Positions 1 through 6,528 of a DNA stretch of 14,359 nt are shown one piece after another. Both the position numbers and the translations under genes were made by a program. Within the stretch, counting starts at the first letter, position 1. Each line of letters starts with the position of its first letter. The notes under the pieces were generated by a model, which saw only the letters and a list, made by a program, of their open reading frames with translations, was not told where the DNA came from and searched no databases. Location of the stretch: positions 1 through 14,359 of the forward strand of contig JAEELU010000149.1 in NCBI GenBank assembly GCA_016282815.1, written 5' to 3'. This stretch comes from Acholeplasmatales bacterium. Its GTDB lineage: Bacteria > Bacillota_I > Bacilli_A > Acholeplasmatales > Anaeroplasmataceae.

Positions 1-1395
1 AACCTTATAATCAGATAAGTATACATTATTTAGTACTGGATAGAATTTACTTATTGCTTTTCTTAAGGCCTTATTTAATGCATCTACCGGACCATCACCA
101 TTATCAGCTGTGACCTCGATAGATTCACCTACAGAAACCTTAATTATTGCTGAAGCTGAATATTTTTCCTCCTCGAGAGGTCCTTCTCCGATAGTTTTGA
201 AATCTAAAACCTCAAAGAATGGATTAAATTTGCCAAATGCCTTATGAACGATTAGCTCAAATGAAGCATCGGCTCCTTCAAACTGGTATCCACCAAATTC
301 TAGCTCCTTAATTGTATTAATGATCTTTGTTAAATTAGGATCATTCTTATCAACATTAGGATAGATTTTATTAATTTTTGCGATAACTGTTGACTTACCA
401 GCTACCTCACTAATTAAGAATCTTCTTTCGTTTCCTACAACCTCTGGTGATATATGCTCAAATGATTTTGAGTTTTTATATACACCATCTATATGCATTC
501 CTGCCTTATGTGAAAATGCACTTGAACCAACATAAGGAAGGTTATAGCCTAATTTAAAATTAGATATTTCTGCAACCTCTTTAGCTGCTGCAGTTAAATA
601 TGAAATATTACCCTTAGGTAAGCAATCATATCCCTTCTTAAGCTCTAGATTGGCAATAATAGCTGATAAATTAGCATTACCGCATCTTTCGCCATATCCT
701 AAGAATGTACCCTGAACCTGCTTACAGCCATACATTACTGCAAGTACTGAAATAGATATTGCCATACCACAATCGTTATGAGCATGAATACCAATTGGAA
801 TATTTATATTCTTTTTAACATCCTCAAGTATTGAAATCATCTCATCAGGGAATGTTCCGCCATTAGTATCACATAATATAATTCTATCAGCACCAGCATC
901 TTCTGCTGTCTTTAATGATAAAATCGCATAATCTCTATCTGATTTATAGCCATCAAAGAAATGCTCAGCGTCAAAAAATACATGCTTATTATTATCTTTT
1001 AAGAACTTAATACTATCCTTGATCATCTCTAGATTCTCAATTCCAGTAGTATTAATGATTTTTTCGACATGGAATAATGATGATTTACCAAATATACATA
1101 CATATTCAGTTTTAGCCTCAAGCAAAGCCTTTAAATTTAAATCATCCTCTGCCTTGATATTGCATCTTCTTGTACTGCCGAATGCAACAAGCTTAGAATT
1201 TTTAAATTTGATATTTTGAGCTTCCTTAAAGAACTCTAAATCCTTTTGGTTAGAACCAGGATTTCCAGCCTCGATAAAATCAATTCCTAAATCATCTAGT
1301 ACCTTAGCGATTTTGATTTTATCTGACACTGAAAAGCTAATTCCCTCAGCCTGAGCACCATCACGTAATGTCGAATCGAATATCTCTATTTTCAA
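1..1395 (-). CDS. cimA: Citramalate synthase, 3' end cut by window edge
   Basis: It condenses acetyl-CoA with pyruvate to (R)-citramalate, the first step of the threonine-independent route to 2-oxobutyrate and isoleucine. 465 codons are visible, open to the window edge; family members are about 520-530 residues, so roughly 50-60 C-terminal residues are missing. The start is like the CimA branch of the LeuA family: DSTLRDGAQAEG at residues 7-18 (Arg11 and Asp12 are the expected catalytic and metal residues), EAGNPGSNQKD at 42-52, and the metal-binding HAH at 204-206 followed by NDCGMA and a QVQGT/GYGERCGN segment. The end of the visible part (DGPVDALNKAL, then YLSDYKV) belongs to the C-terminal allosteric/dimer domain, so isoleucine feedback is likely but unproven. 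The start is TTG at 1395, with GGGGG 8 nt upstream. It follows ilvC by 80 nt that contain a hairpin. Isopropylmalate or homocitrate synthase is less likely from the N-terminal signature. Confidence 0.88.
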   Translation of the reverse strand, partial: MKIEIFDSTLRDGAQAEGISFSVSDKIKIAKVLDDLGIDFIEAGNPGSNQKDLEFFKEAQNIKFKNSKLVAFGSTRRCNIKAEDDLNLKALLEAKTEYVCIFGKSSLFHVEKIINTTGIENLEMIKDSIKFLKDNNKHVFFDAEHFFDGYKSDRDYAILSLKTAEDAGADRIILCDTNGGTFPDEMISILEDVKKNINIPIGIHAHNDCGMAISISVLAVMYGCKQVQGTFLGYGERCGNANLSAIIANLELKKGYDCLPKGNISYLTAAAKEVAEISNFKLGYNLPYVGSSAFSHKAGMHIDGVYKNSKSFEHISPEVVGNERRFLISEVAGKSTVIAKINKIYPNVDKNDPNLTKIINTIKELEFGGYQFEGADASFELIVHKAFGKFNPFFEVLDFKTIGEGPLEEEKYSASAIIKVSVGESIEVTADNGDGPVDALNKALRKAISKFYPVLNNVYLSDYKV

Positions 1396-1422
1396 GATAT
1401 CAACCCCCAAATTATAACGTAA

Positions 1423-1453
1423 AAGTGGAAAGAGATTTTTATCCCTTCCACTT
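1423..1453 (-). terminator. Hairpin between ilvC and cimA
   Basis: AAGTGGAA (1423-1430) and TTCCACTT (1446-1453) form a perfect 8-bp stem. It extends inward by about five more pairs, including a G-U pair, around one bulged base. On the minus strand only four U residues follow before an A, so it would be a weak intrinsic terminator. An attenuating or mRNA-stabilising intercistronic hairpin is equally possible. It lies 23 nt after the ilvC stop and 28 nt before the cimA start. Confidence 0.55.
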
Positions 1454-1475
1454 CTATGTATAAAGTTATTTATAA

Positions 1476-2501
1476 TTAATTGTTAATAAACTTCTCTTCT
1501 TCGTTATTCCAGCTATATAACTTACGGATTTCAGCACCAACCTTCTCTGATTGATGGTTAGCTGCCTTCTCACGTAGAGCCTTGAACTTAGCTTGACGTG
1601 TAGATGAAGACATAACTGTTAAGAAGTCATTAGCGAATGTACCATCTTGGATATCAGCTAAAACCTTCTTCATTGCCTTCTTAGTATCCTCAGTAATAAT
1701 CTTTGGTCCAGTGATATAATCACCATATTCTGCAGTATTAGAAATAGAATATCTCATACCAGCGAATCCTGATTGATAAATTAAATCAACGATTAGCTTC
1801 ATTTCATGAACGCACTCGAAGTATGCGTTTCTTGGGTCGTATCCAGCCTCAACTAATGTTTCGAAGCCTGCTTGCATTAATGCACAAACACCACCACATA
1901 ATACTGCTTGCTCACCGAATAGGTCAGTCTCACACTCAGTTTTGAAGTTAGTTTCAAGTAAACCAGCTCTAGCACCACCGATACCAGCACCATATGCCTT
2001 AGCTAATTCCCAAGCCTTACCTGTAGCATCCTGCTCAACAGCGATTAAGCATGGAGTACCCTTACCAGCTTGATATTCACTTCTTACTGTATGTCCTGGA
2101 GCCTTAGGTGCGATCATTGCAACATCGATATCCTTTGGTGGAACGATTTGGTTGAAATGAATTGCGAAACCATGAGCGAACATTAACATCATACCAGGTC
2201 TTAAATTTGGCTTAATGTCCTTTTCGTACATTTCTGCTTGCTTTTCATCATTAATTAATATCATTACGATATCAGCCTTCTTTACAGCCTCTGCTGTTTC
2301 ATAAACCTCAAGACCTTGCTTAATTACCTTGTCCCAAGACTTAGATCCCTTATATAAACCTACGATTGAATGAACACCAGAATCATGTAAATTTAATGCA
2401 TGTGCATGTCCTTGTGAACCATAACCGATAATTGCGACTGTCTTACCCTTTAAATAATTTAAATCACAGTCCTTTTGATAAAAAATTCTTGCCTCTGCCA
2501 T
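1476..2501 (-). CDS. ilvC: Ketol-acid reductoisomerase
   Basis: This cytoplasmic, Mg-dependent enzyme isomerises and reduces 2-acetolactate or 2-aceto-2-hydroxybutyrate to the dihydroxy acids of valine/leucine and isoleucine synthesis. The 341-residue length is normal for the short class I form. The Rossmann motif GYGSQGHAHALN is at 26-37. FAHGFAIHF at 108-116 carries catalytic His110, and Lys133 sits in APKAPGH. Metal ligands are Asp193 and Glu197 (DLFGEQ) and Glu229 and Glu233 (YFECVHE); the substrate serine is Ser254. All expected active-site residues are present. The cofactor loop reads GLYKGSKSW, with Tyr50 where most NADPH enzymes have Arg; Ser53 and Ser55 are kept. An AAGGAG at 2511-2516 sits 9 nt before the ATG. 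It follows ilvN by 20 nt and is surely co-transcribed with it. Confidence 0.97.
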   Translation of the reverse strand: MAEARIFYQKDCDLNYLKGKTVAIIGYGSQGHAHALNLHDSGVHSIVGLYKGSKSWDKVIKQGLEVYETAEAVKKADIVMILINDEKQAEMYEKDIKPNLRPGMMLMFAHGFAIHFNQIVPPKDIDVAMIAPKAPGHTVRSEYQAGKGTPCLIAVEQDATGKAWELAKAYGAGIGGARAGLLETNFKTECETDLFGEQAVLCGGVCALMQAGFETLVEAGYDPRNAYFECVHEMKLIVDLIYQSGFAGMRYSISNTAEYGDYITGPKIITEDTKKAMKKVLADIQDGTFANDFLTVMSSSTRQAKFKALREKAANHQSEKVGAEIRKLYSWNNEEEKFINN

Positions 2502-2510
2502 TTTTAAAAT

Positions 2511-2516
2511 CTCCTT
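2511..2516 (-). promoter_or_regulatory. Ribosome binding site of ilvC
   Basis: AAGGAG on the minus strand, 9 nt upstream of the ATG at 2501, a textbook Shine-Dalgarno sequence that fixes the start. Confidence 0.8.
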
Positions 2517-2521
2517 ACCTC

Positions 2522-3022
2522 TTACTTATTATTTTTCAATTCGCTCTCTCCACGAGCCATTGCAGTTGCGCCAGTTCTAATGACTTCCTTAATTCCGAAA
2601 TCCTCTAGCATTGAAATTATAGCTGATATTTTACTTTGATCACCTGTAATCTCAAGAATCATTGTATTATTAGTAACATCGATAACGTGTGCTCTAAAGA
2701 TATTTGCAATCTCAAGTATCTGGCTACGCTTCTCATTCTTAGAATCAATCTTAATTAACGCAAGCTCTCTCTTTACGCATTCACCATCAAAGAATTCATC
2801 AATAGTAATAACATCCATAAGCTTTGCTAATTGATTTTTAATTTGATGATAAATATCATCCTCGCAGTCAACGACAATTGTCATTCTAGAAATATTCTTA
2901 TCCTCTGTAGTACCTACTGAAATACTTTCAATATTGTATCCACGTCTTGAGAATAATCCAGCAACTCTAGATAGAACACCCATATGATTATTAACTAATA
3001 CAGATAGTGTGTGTCTTTTCAC
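2522..3022 (-). CDS. ilvN: Acetolactate synthase small (regulatory) subunit
   Basis: This is the regulatory subunit of acetohydroxyacid synthase. It binds the catalytic IlvB-type subunit, stimulates it and confers valine feedback inhibition (family knowledge). At 166 residues it has the usual bacterial IlvH/IlvN length. An N-terminal ACT domain (about 4-76) contains the effector-loop signature NNHMGVLSRVAGLFSRRGYN at 11-30 and SRMTIVVD at 45-52. The C-terminal ALS small-subunit domain runs from about 84 to 158. The start is GTG at 3022, with AAAGG 8 nt upstream. It is the first gene of an ilvN-ilvC-cimA operon with its own promoter at 3083-3110. The catalytic ilvB gene, normally just upstream, is absent: the preceding gene is an unrelated small protein 244 bp away. 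ilvB must be elsewhere if the enzyme functions. Confidence 0.95.
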   Translation of the reverse strand: MKRHTLSVLVNNHMGVLSRVAGLFSRRGYNIESISVGTTEDKNISRMTIVVDCEDDIYHQIKNQLAKLMDVITIDEFFDGECVKRELALIKIDSKNEKRSQILEIANIFRAHVIDVTNNTMILEITGDQSKISAIISMLEDFGIKEVIRTGATAMARGESELKNNK

Positions 3023-3038
3023 AATACCACCCTTTCCT

Positions 3039-3057
3039 CTATATATATTATATATAG
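3039..3057 (-). promoter_or_regulatory. AT-only palindrome in the ilvN leader
   Basis: CTATATATATTATATATAG is a perfect inverted repeat around one central base at 3048. It lies in the inferred 5' leader of ilvN, directly beside the GAGGAAAGGG region that serves as ribosome binding site. It could form a weak hairpin affecting initiation, or be a simple AT-rich repeat. No leader peptide or T-box motif was recognised with it. Confidence 0.35.
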
Positions 3058-3082
3058 ATTTTTTTAAACAAATGTCTTTTTT

Positions 3083-3110
3083 ATTATATCACTTATAATA
3101 CAAAAGTCAA
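3083..3110 (-). promoter_or_regulatory. Promoter of ilvN-ilvC-cimA
   Basis: On the minus strand TTGACT (3105-3110) and TATAAT (3083-3088) are separated by 16 nt, close to the vegetative sigma-A consensus. Transcription would start near 3076, leaving a leader of about 54 nt before the GTG of ilvN. This is the best promoter seen in the window. Confidence 0.75.
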
Positions 3111-3167
3111 TTATATATTTATTCTCCTTTGAATAGAATTTTATAATAATATCCATTAAATAAAATA

Positions 3168-3230
3168 AAATTTGTCATTTCTATCAATTATAAAAATAAA
3201 ATTTCATAATCAAATAAAAACGACAAATTT
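3168..3230 (-). terminator. Imperfect inverted repeat, possible operon terminator
   Basis: AAATTTGTC (3168-3176) and GACAAATTT (3222-3230) form a perfect 9-bp inverted repeat 45 nt apart. Further pairing (3 + 3 bp) is possible inside, past single mismatches. On the minus strand the second arm is followed by a U-rich stretch (TTTTATTTTATTT), so it may terminate the kinase/M29/Smr transcript. The large loop and all-AT composition make this uncertain; it may instead be an operator pair. Confidence 0.35.
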
Positions 3231-3239
3231 CAAAAAATT
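3225..3239 (-). promoter_or_regulatory. CodY-box-like sequence
   Basis: The minus strand reads AATTTTTTGAAATTT, two mismatches from the CodY consensus AATTTTCWGAAAATT. CodY represses branched-chain amino acid genes in many Bacillota, and this site lies upstream of an ilv operon. It is about 115 nt beyond the -35, and the surrounding DNA is so AT-rich that chance matches are likely. Confidence 0.25.
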
Positions 3240-3245
3240 AAATTT

Positions 3246-3272
3246 GTTTAATTGAAAACGTTTTAATTAAAC
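3246..3272 (-). promoter_or_regulatory. Palindrome at end of Smr-like gene with cre-like core
   Basis: GTTTAATT (3246-3253) pairs with AATTAAAC (3265-3272) around an AAAACGTTTT core; the stop codon of the Smr-like gene lies within it. Read on the minus strand, the core TTAAAACGTTTTCA (3253-3266) is one mismatch from the Bacillus CcpA site TGWAARCGYTWNCW. It may be a transcript-end hairpin, followed by A/U-rich sequence, or a catabolite-control operator upstream of ilvN. The two readings do not exclude each other. Confidence 0.35.
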
Positions 3273-3596
3273 AGACACCAAAATAATGCCTTTATTATGG
3301 CTTTTTTTGATACTTTCAGGTATTTTTTCTCTACCTATAAAGGACTGATATTTAACATTAAATATATCAATATCATCCCCAAGGATATAATCCTTAATAG
3401 TATTCTTAACTTTATATTCATCTAGTAGCTCTATAAGATAATTTTTAATCTTATGGCTACCTCCTGTTGAGCCATATCCAGAAATAATACATAATAGCTT
3501 ATCAGCTTCTCTTTTGGCAAATCTTATTTCATTTGCCAAATCATATTTCACTCTTTCGTAGCTCTGCTTATCATTATGTAAATCACACGTTCTCAT
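3267..3596 (-). CDS. Small Smr-domain-like protein
   Basis: This 109-residue protein resembles a free-standing Smr (small MutS-related) domain, a fold with nucleic-acid binding or nicking activity in other proteins. DLH is at residues 5-7, where the family has its (L)DLHG motif. A glycine-rich GYGSTGG is at 40-46, where Smr proteins carry HGxGxG, followed by an amphipathic helix (KIKNYLIELLDEY), in the expected order and spacing. The usual histidine before the glycine loop is replaced by Ser39, so catalysis is doubtful. The tail from about 71 (GDDIDIF onward) shows nothing recognisable. The ATG at 3596 lies inside the end of the aminopeptidase gene (14-bp overlap), and only a weak AGAAA precedes it, so translational coupling is likely. 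It is the last gene of its operon. The family assignment is moderately secure; the role is unknown. Confidence 0.55.
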   Translation of the reverse strand: MRTCDLHNDKQSYERVKYDLANEIRFAKREADKLLCIISGYGSTGGSHKIKNYLIELLDEYKVKNTIKDYILGDDIDIFNVKYQSFIGREKIPESIKKSHNKGIILVSV

Positions 3597-4635
3597 CGTT
3601 ATTTCTAAATACTACCTCATTATTATCGAATACTGCCAATATATTATCATTTCTATCAAGGAACGTAATCATTATATCCTTTGTACCAAAGGGTAAATCG
3701 ATATGATGCTTACTTCTATTAATCTTACCTCTTTCACTCTTTAAAATACCCATATTATATGAATTACCTAAGGCTAAATGTGTAGCTGTATTTTCATCTA
3801 ATAGTGTATTATAAAAAACCATATCATTAAAAATAGATATGCCTATTTCTCCTACATAATTTAACGATTCATCCATAGATATAATCGAATCAATTCCGTG
3901 AGAATTAATAATCTTACCATCCTTAAATTCAATCATAAAATCATTAATTACTCTATTATTAATATGTACAGGCTTACTACCAACTACTACTCCATCTACT
4001 CTATCCTTTAAAGGTGATGTATATATTTCTAGTGCTGGTATATTAGGTAAAAAGCTAATATCATCTACAGTTTTAATAAAACCACTATTAAACGAAAAGC
4101 CCTTTGTTAATCCTATTTTTAGGTTAGTACCTAATGATGTAGTAATATATAATGATCTAATAGGTAGACTGTTTAATCTATCTATATATTTAAGCATATA
4201 ATTTTCCTTCATAGATAAATCAATAATGCTCTTCTTTAGCTCACTATAATTCATTCCTAGACGTCTTGCCCAGGTTGTATTTGGATATGCACACATCACC
4301 CTTTGAGCTATATTGTTGTAAAAGTATGAACGCATTTTAGGTGTTTGAGATTCTATATAGCCCTTACTTTTAGGAATAGTAAATGATGAAACTATTGTTA
4401 TTCTAACAAATTTATCATTCATCAATCTATCATAAAATTCCTTACCTCTATCACTATATCCATTAATGAAATTAGTGAAGGTAACGTAAACAGTTATATT
4501 AGAATTTAATAAATATTCCTTTAATACATCCACAAGCTCCTTGCATTCTATAGGAGATACTATTTCAACAGGCTGATTATTTAAATTTAAGCTTTTGATG
4601 ATATAGGTGGCATATTCCTTTGTACTACTTATCAA
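3583..4635 (-). CDS. M29-family metallo-aminopeptidase
   Basis: This cytoplasmic dimetal aminopeptidase (AmpS/PepS/aminopeptidase T family, peptidase M29) removes N-terminal residues from peptides. All metal and catalytic positions are recognisable: Glu203 in LEIYTSPLKDRVDG, Glu263 in YVGEIG, His286 and Tyr293 in HLALGNSY, and His311 and Asp313 in HHIDLPFG. FYNTLLDENTATHLALG at 274-290 is a family signature. At 350 residues it is shorter than the usual 400-410. The missing part is in the N-terminal half, while the catalytic C-terminal half is complete. The start is TTG at 4635, with AAAGGAAAG at 4644-4652 ending 8 nt upstream. It overlaps the upstream kinase-like gene by 11 bp and the downstream Smr-like gene by 14 bp, so the three form one operon. 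The family is clear; substrate preference cannot be read from sequence. Confidence 0.9.
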   Translation of the reverse strand: MISSTKEYATYIIKSLNLNNQPVEIVSPIECKELVDVLKEYLLNSNITVYVTFTNFINGYSDRGKEFYDRLMNDKFVRITIVSSFTIPKSKGYIESQTPKMRSYFYNNIAQRVMCAYPNTTWARRLGMNYSELKKSIIDLSMKENYMLKYIDRLNSLPIRSLYITTSLGTNLKIGLTKGFSFNSGFIKTVDDISFLPNIPALEIYTSPLKDRVDGVVVGSKPVHINNRVINDFMIEFKDGKIINSHGIDSIISMDESLNYVGEIGISIFNDMVFYNTLLDENTATHLALGNSYNMGILKSERGKINRSKHHIDLPFGTKDIMITFLDRNDNILAVFDNNEVVFRNNDENV

Positions 4636-5215
4636 GGTTAAATCTTTCCTTTACATAATTAATTATTACTCTTACAGAATTTTCAATTCCAATCTTAGAA
4701 TTGATACATAAATCATAATTTGAGGCCTTACCCCAATCTAGGTCAGTATAGAAATTATAATAGCCTCTTCTTTTCTTATCCTTCTTTACGATTTGAGATT
4801 CTGCCTTCTCAGGCTTTAGTCCATAGTGCTCAACTGCTCTTTTAACCTTATCCTCCATTGGTGCACAAATAAATATACTGCACAAATTAGGATTATCCTT
4901 TAAAACGAAGTCAGCGCATCTACCAACTATTACGCATGAGCCCTCCTCCGCAATCTTCTTAATAGCTTCAAACTGAGCTAAAAATACCTTTTGTGAAAGG
5001 CTCATATCATAGCTATACATTCCAGCAGCTGAAAAGAATCCATCAGTTTTCTCATCGAAGGTTTCAAAAATAGCTGGAGAAAGTCCAGAATTCTTGCAAG
5101 CTTCAGTGATTAGCTCGTTATCATAAAAAGGGATTCCAAGCTCCTTAGCTACCAAACTTGCGATGAATCTACCACCGCTTCCATACTCACGTCCTACAGT
5201 AATTACATATTTCAT
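4625..5215 (-). CDS. Cytidylate kinase-like family protein
   Basis: This 196-residue P-loop protein belongs to the cytidylate-kinase-like family (Cytidylate_kin2). The N-terminal GREYGSGGRFIA (8-19) is that family's variant nucleotide loop, where the usual Walker lysine is not in its canonical place. IPFYDNELI follows at 28-36, IVGRCADFVL at about 95-104, and the C-terminal signature is KKDKKRRGYYNFYTD then W..ASNYDLCINS. The family is widespread in Bacillota. Whether it phosphorylates CMP is not established, and a true cmk would normally be present elsewhere. AAGGAGGT at 5223-5230 precedes the ATG, and a promoter lies at 5241-5270, so this is the first gene of the kinase/M29/Smr operon. No link in function to the aminopeptidase is evident. 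Confidence 0.88.
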   Translation of the reverse strand: MKYVITVGREYGSGGRFIASLVAKELGIPFYDNELITEACKNSGLSPAIFETFDEKTDGFFSAAGMYSYDMSLSQKVFLAQFEAIKKIAEEGSCVIVGRCADFVLKDNPNLCSIFICAPMEDKVKRAVEHYGLKPEKAESQIVKKDKKRRGYYNFYTDLDWGKASNYDLCINSKIGIENSVRVIINYVKERFNLDK

Positions 5216-5240
5216 ATCGATTACCTCCTTAAGTATAACA

Positions 5241-5270
5241 ATTATAACATATTTTTATTAATTTATTCAA
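5241..5270 (-). promoter_or_regulatory. Promoter of the kinase/aminopeptidase/Smr operon
   Basis: On the minus strand TTGAAT (5265-5270) and TATAAT (5241-5246) are 18 nt apart. The -35 element overlaps the stop codon of the upstream GH28 gene. Transcription would begin near 5234, just upstream of the AAGGAGGT ribosome binding site, giving a leader of about 20 nt. Confidence 0.65.
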
Positions 5271-6528
5271 AATAAATGTTAGAATCACTATCTTTATTTA
5301 ATAAATCGTAGAAATTATTATGCTTAAAACTCTTAAATTTAATATTTTTAGCATATTTAGAATAAATAGCTACTGGGTCAGTATCGATAAGCTTTAAATC
5401 CTCTGTAGGCCTTAAATCATAAATTCTTTTATCATAATTTGTTTCATCGTATAGATTAATTTCAACATTATTAAAGCTTAAATTTTCCATATTACCATAT
5501 AGGAATATGCCATGCTCTGATTTAGCCTTAATATTATTAAATTCTAATCCTTCTATTTTACCCAATATAGTTTTATCATTTCTTCTTACTGAGGTTATGG
5601 CTATCGCATCTCCCTTACCCCAGAATGCCTTATGATTAAACATATGTGTTTCGATATCAATGTCATTAAATTTTACATTTCTTATATTACCAAAATCTCG
5701 TAATTGAACGGCTATAGCTCTATTACTATCTAATATTTTGATATCCTCAAAGATAATATCATTAAAATCACCACATGTTTCGGTACCTATTTTTAGTGCT
5801 GCACTAGTTGATTTAAATGTACAATTTCTTACTACGATATTATGAGTATCACCATATTTACCAAAATGCTCTGTATTTTTAATTGCTATACAATCATCTG
5901 CAGATTCTATATATGAATTTTCAATTAGTATATTTTTAGAATGATCAGGGTCAATTCCATCAGCGTTTAGCATAGTTCTATTATTTAATACCTTAATATT
6001 ATCAATGCTAACACCATCACAGCCAACTAAATGTAGTGTCCAAAAGGCACTTTTAGTTAATGTAACATTACCAATAAATAGATTTTTAGCATTTTCTATA
6101 TAAAATAATGGCATTCTAGGATAAAATGCACCCTCTATATAATCAGGTGTAATTTCTCCATAAAATATTTCCTCATTACCATCAATAATACCATTACCTG
6201 ATATTTTTACATTCTCTATATCCTTACCATAGATAAAAAATAGCTTTGGCATACCATCATAATCACAATTAATAAAGGTATTAACATCTAGCTTATCATT
6301 AAATTTAACTCCATTTGAAAAGCATGATAGATTATCACAGGCCTTAAGATGGGTTCCATCCTTAAAATAAATATTTAAATTACTTTTTAATTTTATTGTT
6401 CCTGAAATATATAATCTATTTTTAAATACTACTCTATCATCCTCTTTAGCTATAGCTATAGCTCTATTGATAGCATTTGTATCTAATTCATCACTTATTT
6501 CCTTATAATCATCTACATAAATATCCAT
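5263..6528 (-). CDS. GH28-family (polygalacturonase-like) glycosidase
   Basis: This is a right-handed beta-helix enzyme of glycoside hydrolase family 28, whose members cleave galacturonan and related pectic polymers by inversion. Repeating coils (N.KISGNGIIDG, N.FIGNVTLTKS, GVSIDNIKVLNN, NILIENSYIES and so on) run through about residues 40-400. The catalytic signatures are NADGIDPD at 188-195 (Asp190) and SADDCIAIKN at 209-218 (Asp211 and Asp212), so the three acids are present. The usual GHG.SIGS histidine segment is replaced by TSAALKIGTE (241-250), and the RIK-type motif is not obvious. There is no signal peptide, so the enzyme should be cytoplasmic and act on imported oligosaccharides (inferred). 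The ATG lies 8 nt after a terminator-like hairpin and has no separate ribosome binding site; no other start fits the N-terminal strand. It is a lone gene between two operons. The substrate could be any uronic-acid-containing oligosaccharide. Confidence 0.85.
   Translation of the reverse strand: MDIYVDDYKEISDELDTNAINRAIAIAKEDDRVVFKNRLYISGTIKLKSNLNIYFKDGTHLKACDNLSCFSNGVKFNDKLDVNTFINCDYDGMPKLFFIYGKDIENVKISGNGIIDGNEEIFYGEITPDYIEGAFYPRMPLFYIENAKNLFIGNVTLTKSAFWTLHLVGCDGVSIDNIKVLNNRTMLNADGIDPDHSKNILIENSYIESADDCIAIKNTEHFGKYGDTHNIVVRNCTFKSTSAALKIGTETCGDFNDIIFEDIKILDSNRAIAVQLRDFGNIRNVKFNDIDIETHMFNHKAFWGKGDAIAITSVRRNDKTILGKIEGLEFNNIKAKSEHGIFLYGNMENLSFNNVEINLYDETNYDKRIYDLRPTEDLKLIDTDPVAIYSKYAKNIKFKSFKHNNFYDLLNKDSDSNIYFE

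Larger units (their letters stand above)
3023..3266. other. AT-rich intergenic region upstream of ilvN
   Basis: These 244 bp contain no gene I can support. They hold, from high to low coordinates, part of a palindrome with a cre-like core, a CodY-box-like 15-mer, a long imperfect inverted repeat, the ilvN promoter and an AT palindrome next to the ribosome binding site. The segment is almost pure A/T, so weak motif matches are expected by chance. Confidence 0.7.

Noticed and set aside
1019..1219. Plus-strand open frame of 66 codons antisense to cimA
   Set aside because: It lies wholly opposite the conserved cimA coding sequence, has low-complexity hydrophobic composition and no ribosome binding site or homology.
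1411..1416. TATAAT on the minus strand just upstream of cimA as a promoter -10 element
   Set aside because: It is only 15 nt from the TTG start, so transcription would begin within or after the GGGGG ribosome binding site, and no -35 element is seen at the right distance.
3039..3066. Plus-strand intrinsic terminator (AT palindrome followed by seven T)
   Set aside because: No plus-strand gene ends there, the stem has only its end pairs as G-C, and the element lies in the minus-strand leader of ilvN.
3023..3080. T-box, leader-peptide attenuator or other riboswitch upstream of ilvN
   Set aside because: The inferred leader is only about 54 nt, with no T-box core sequence, no run of Leu/Ile/Val codons behind a start, and no multi-helix structure visible.
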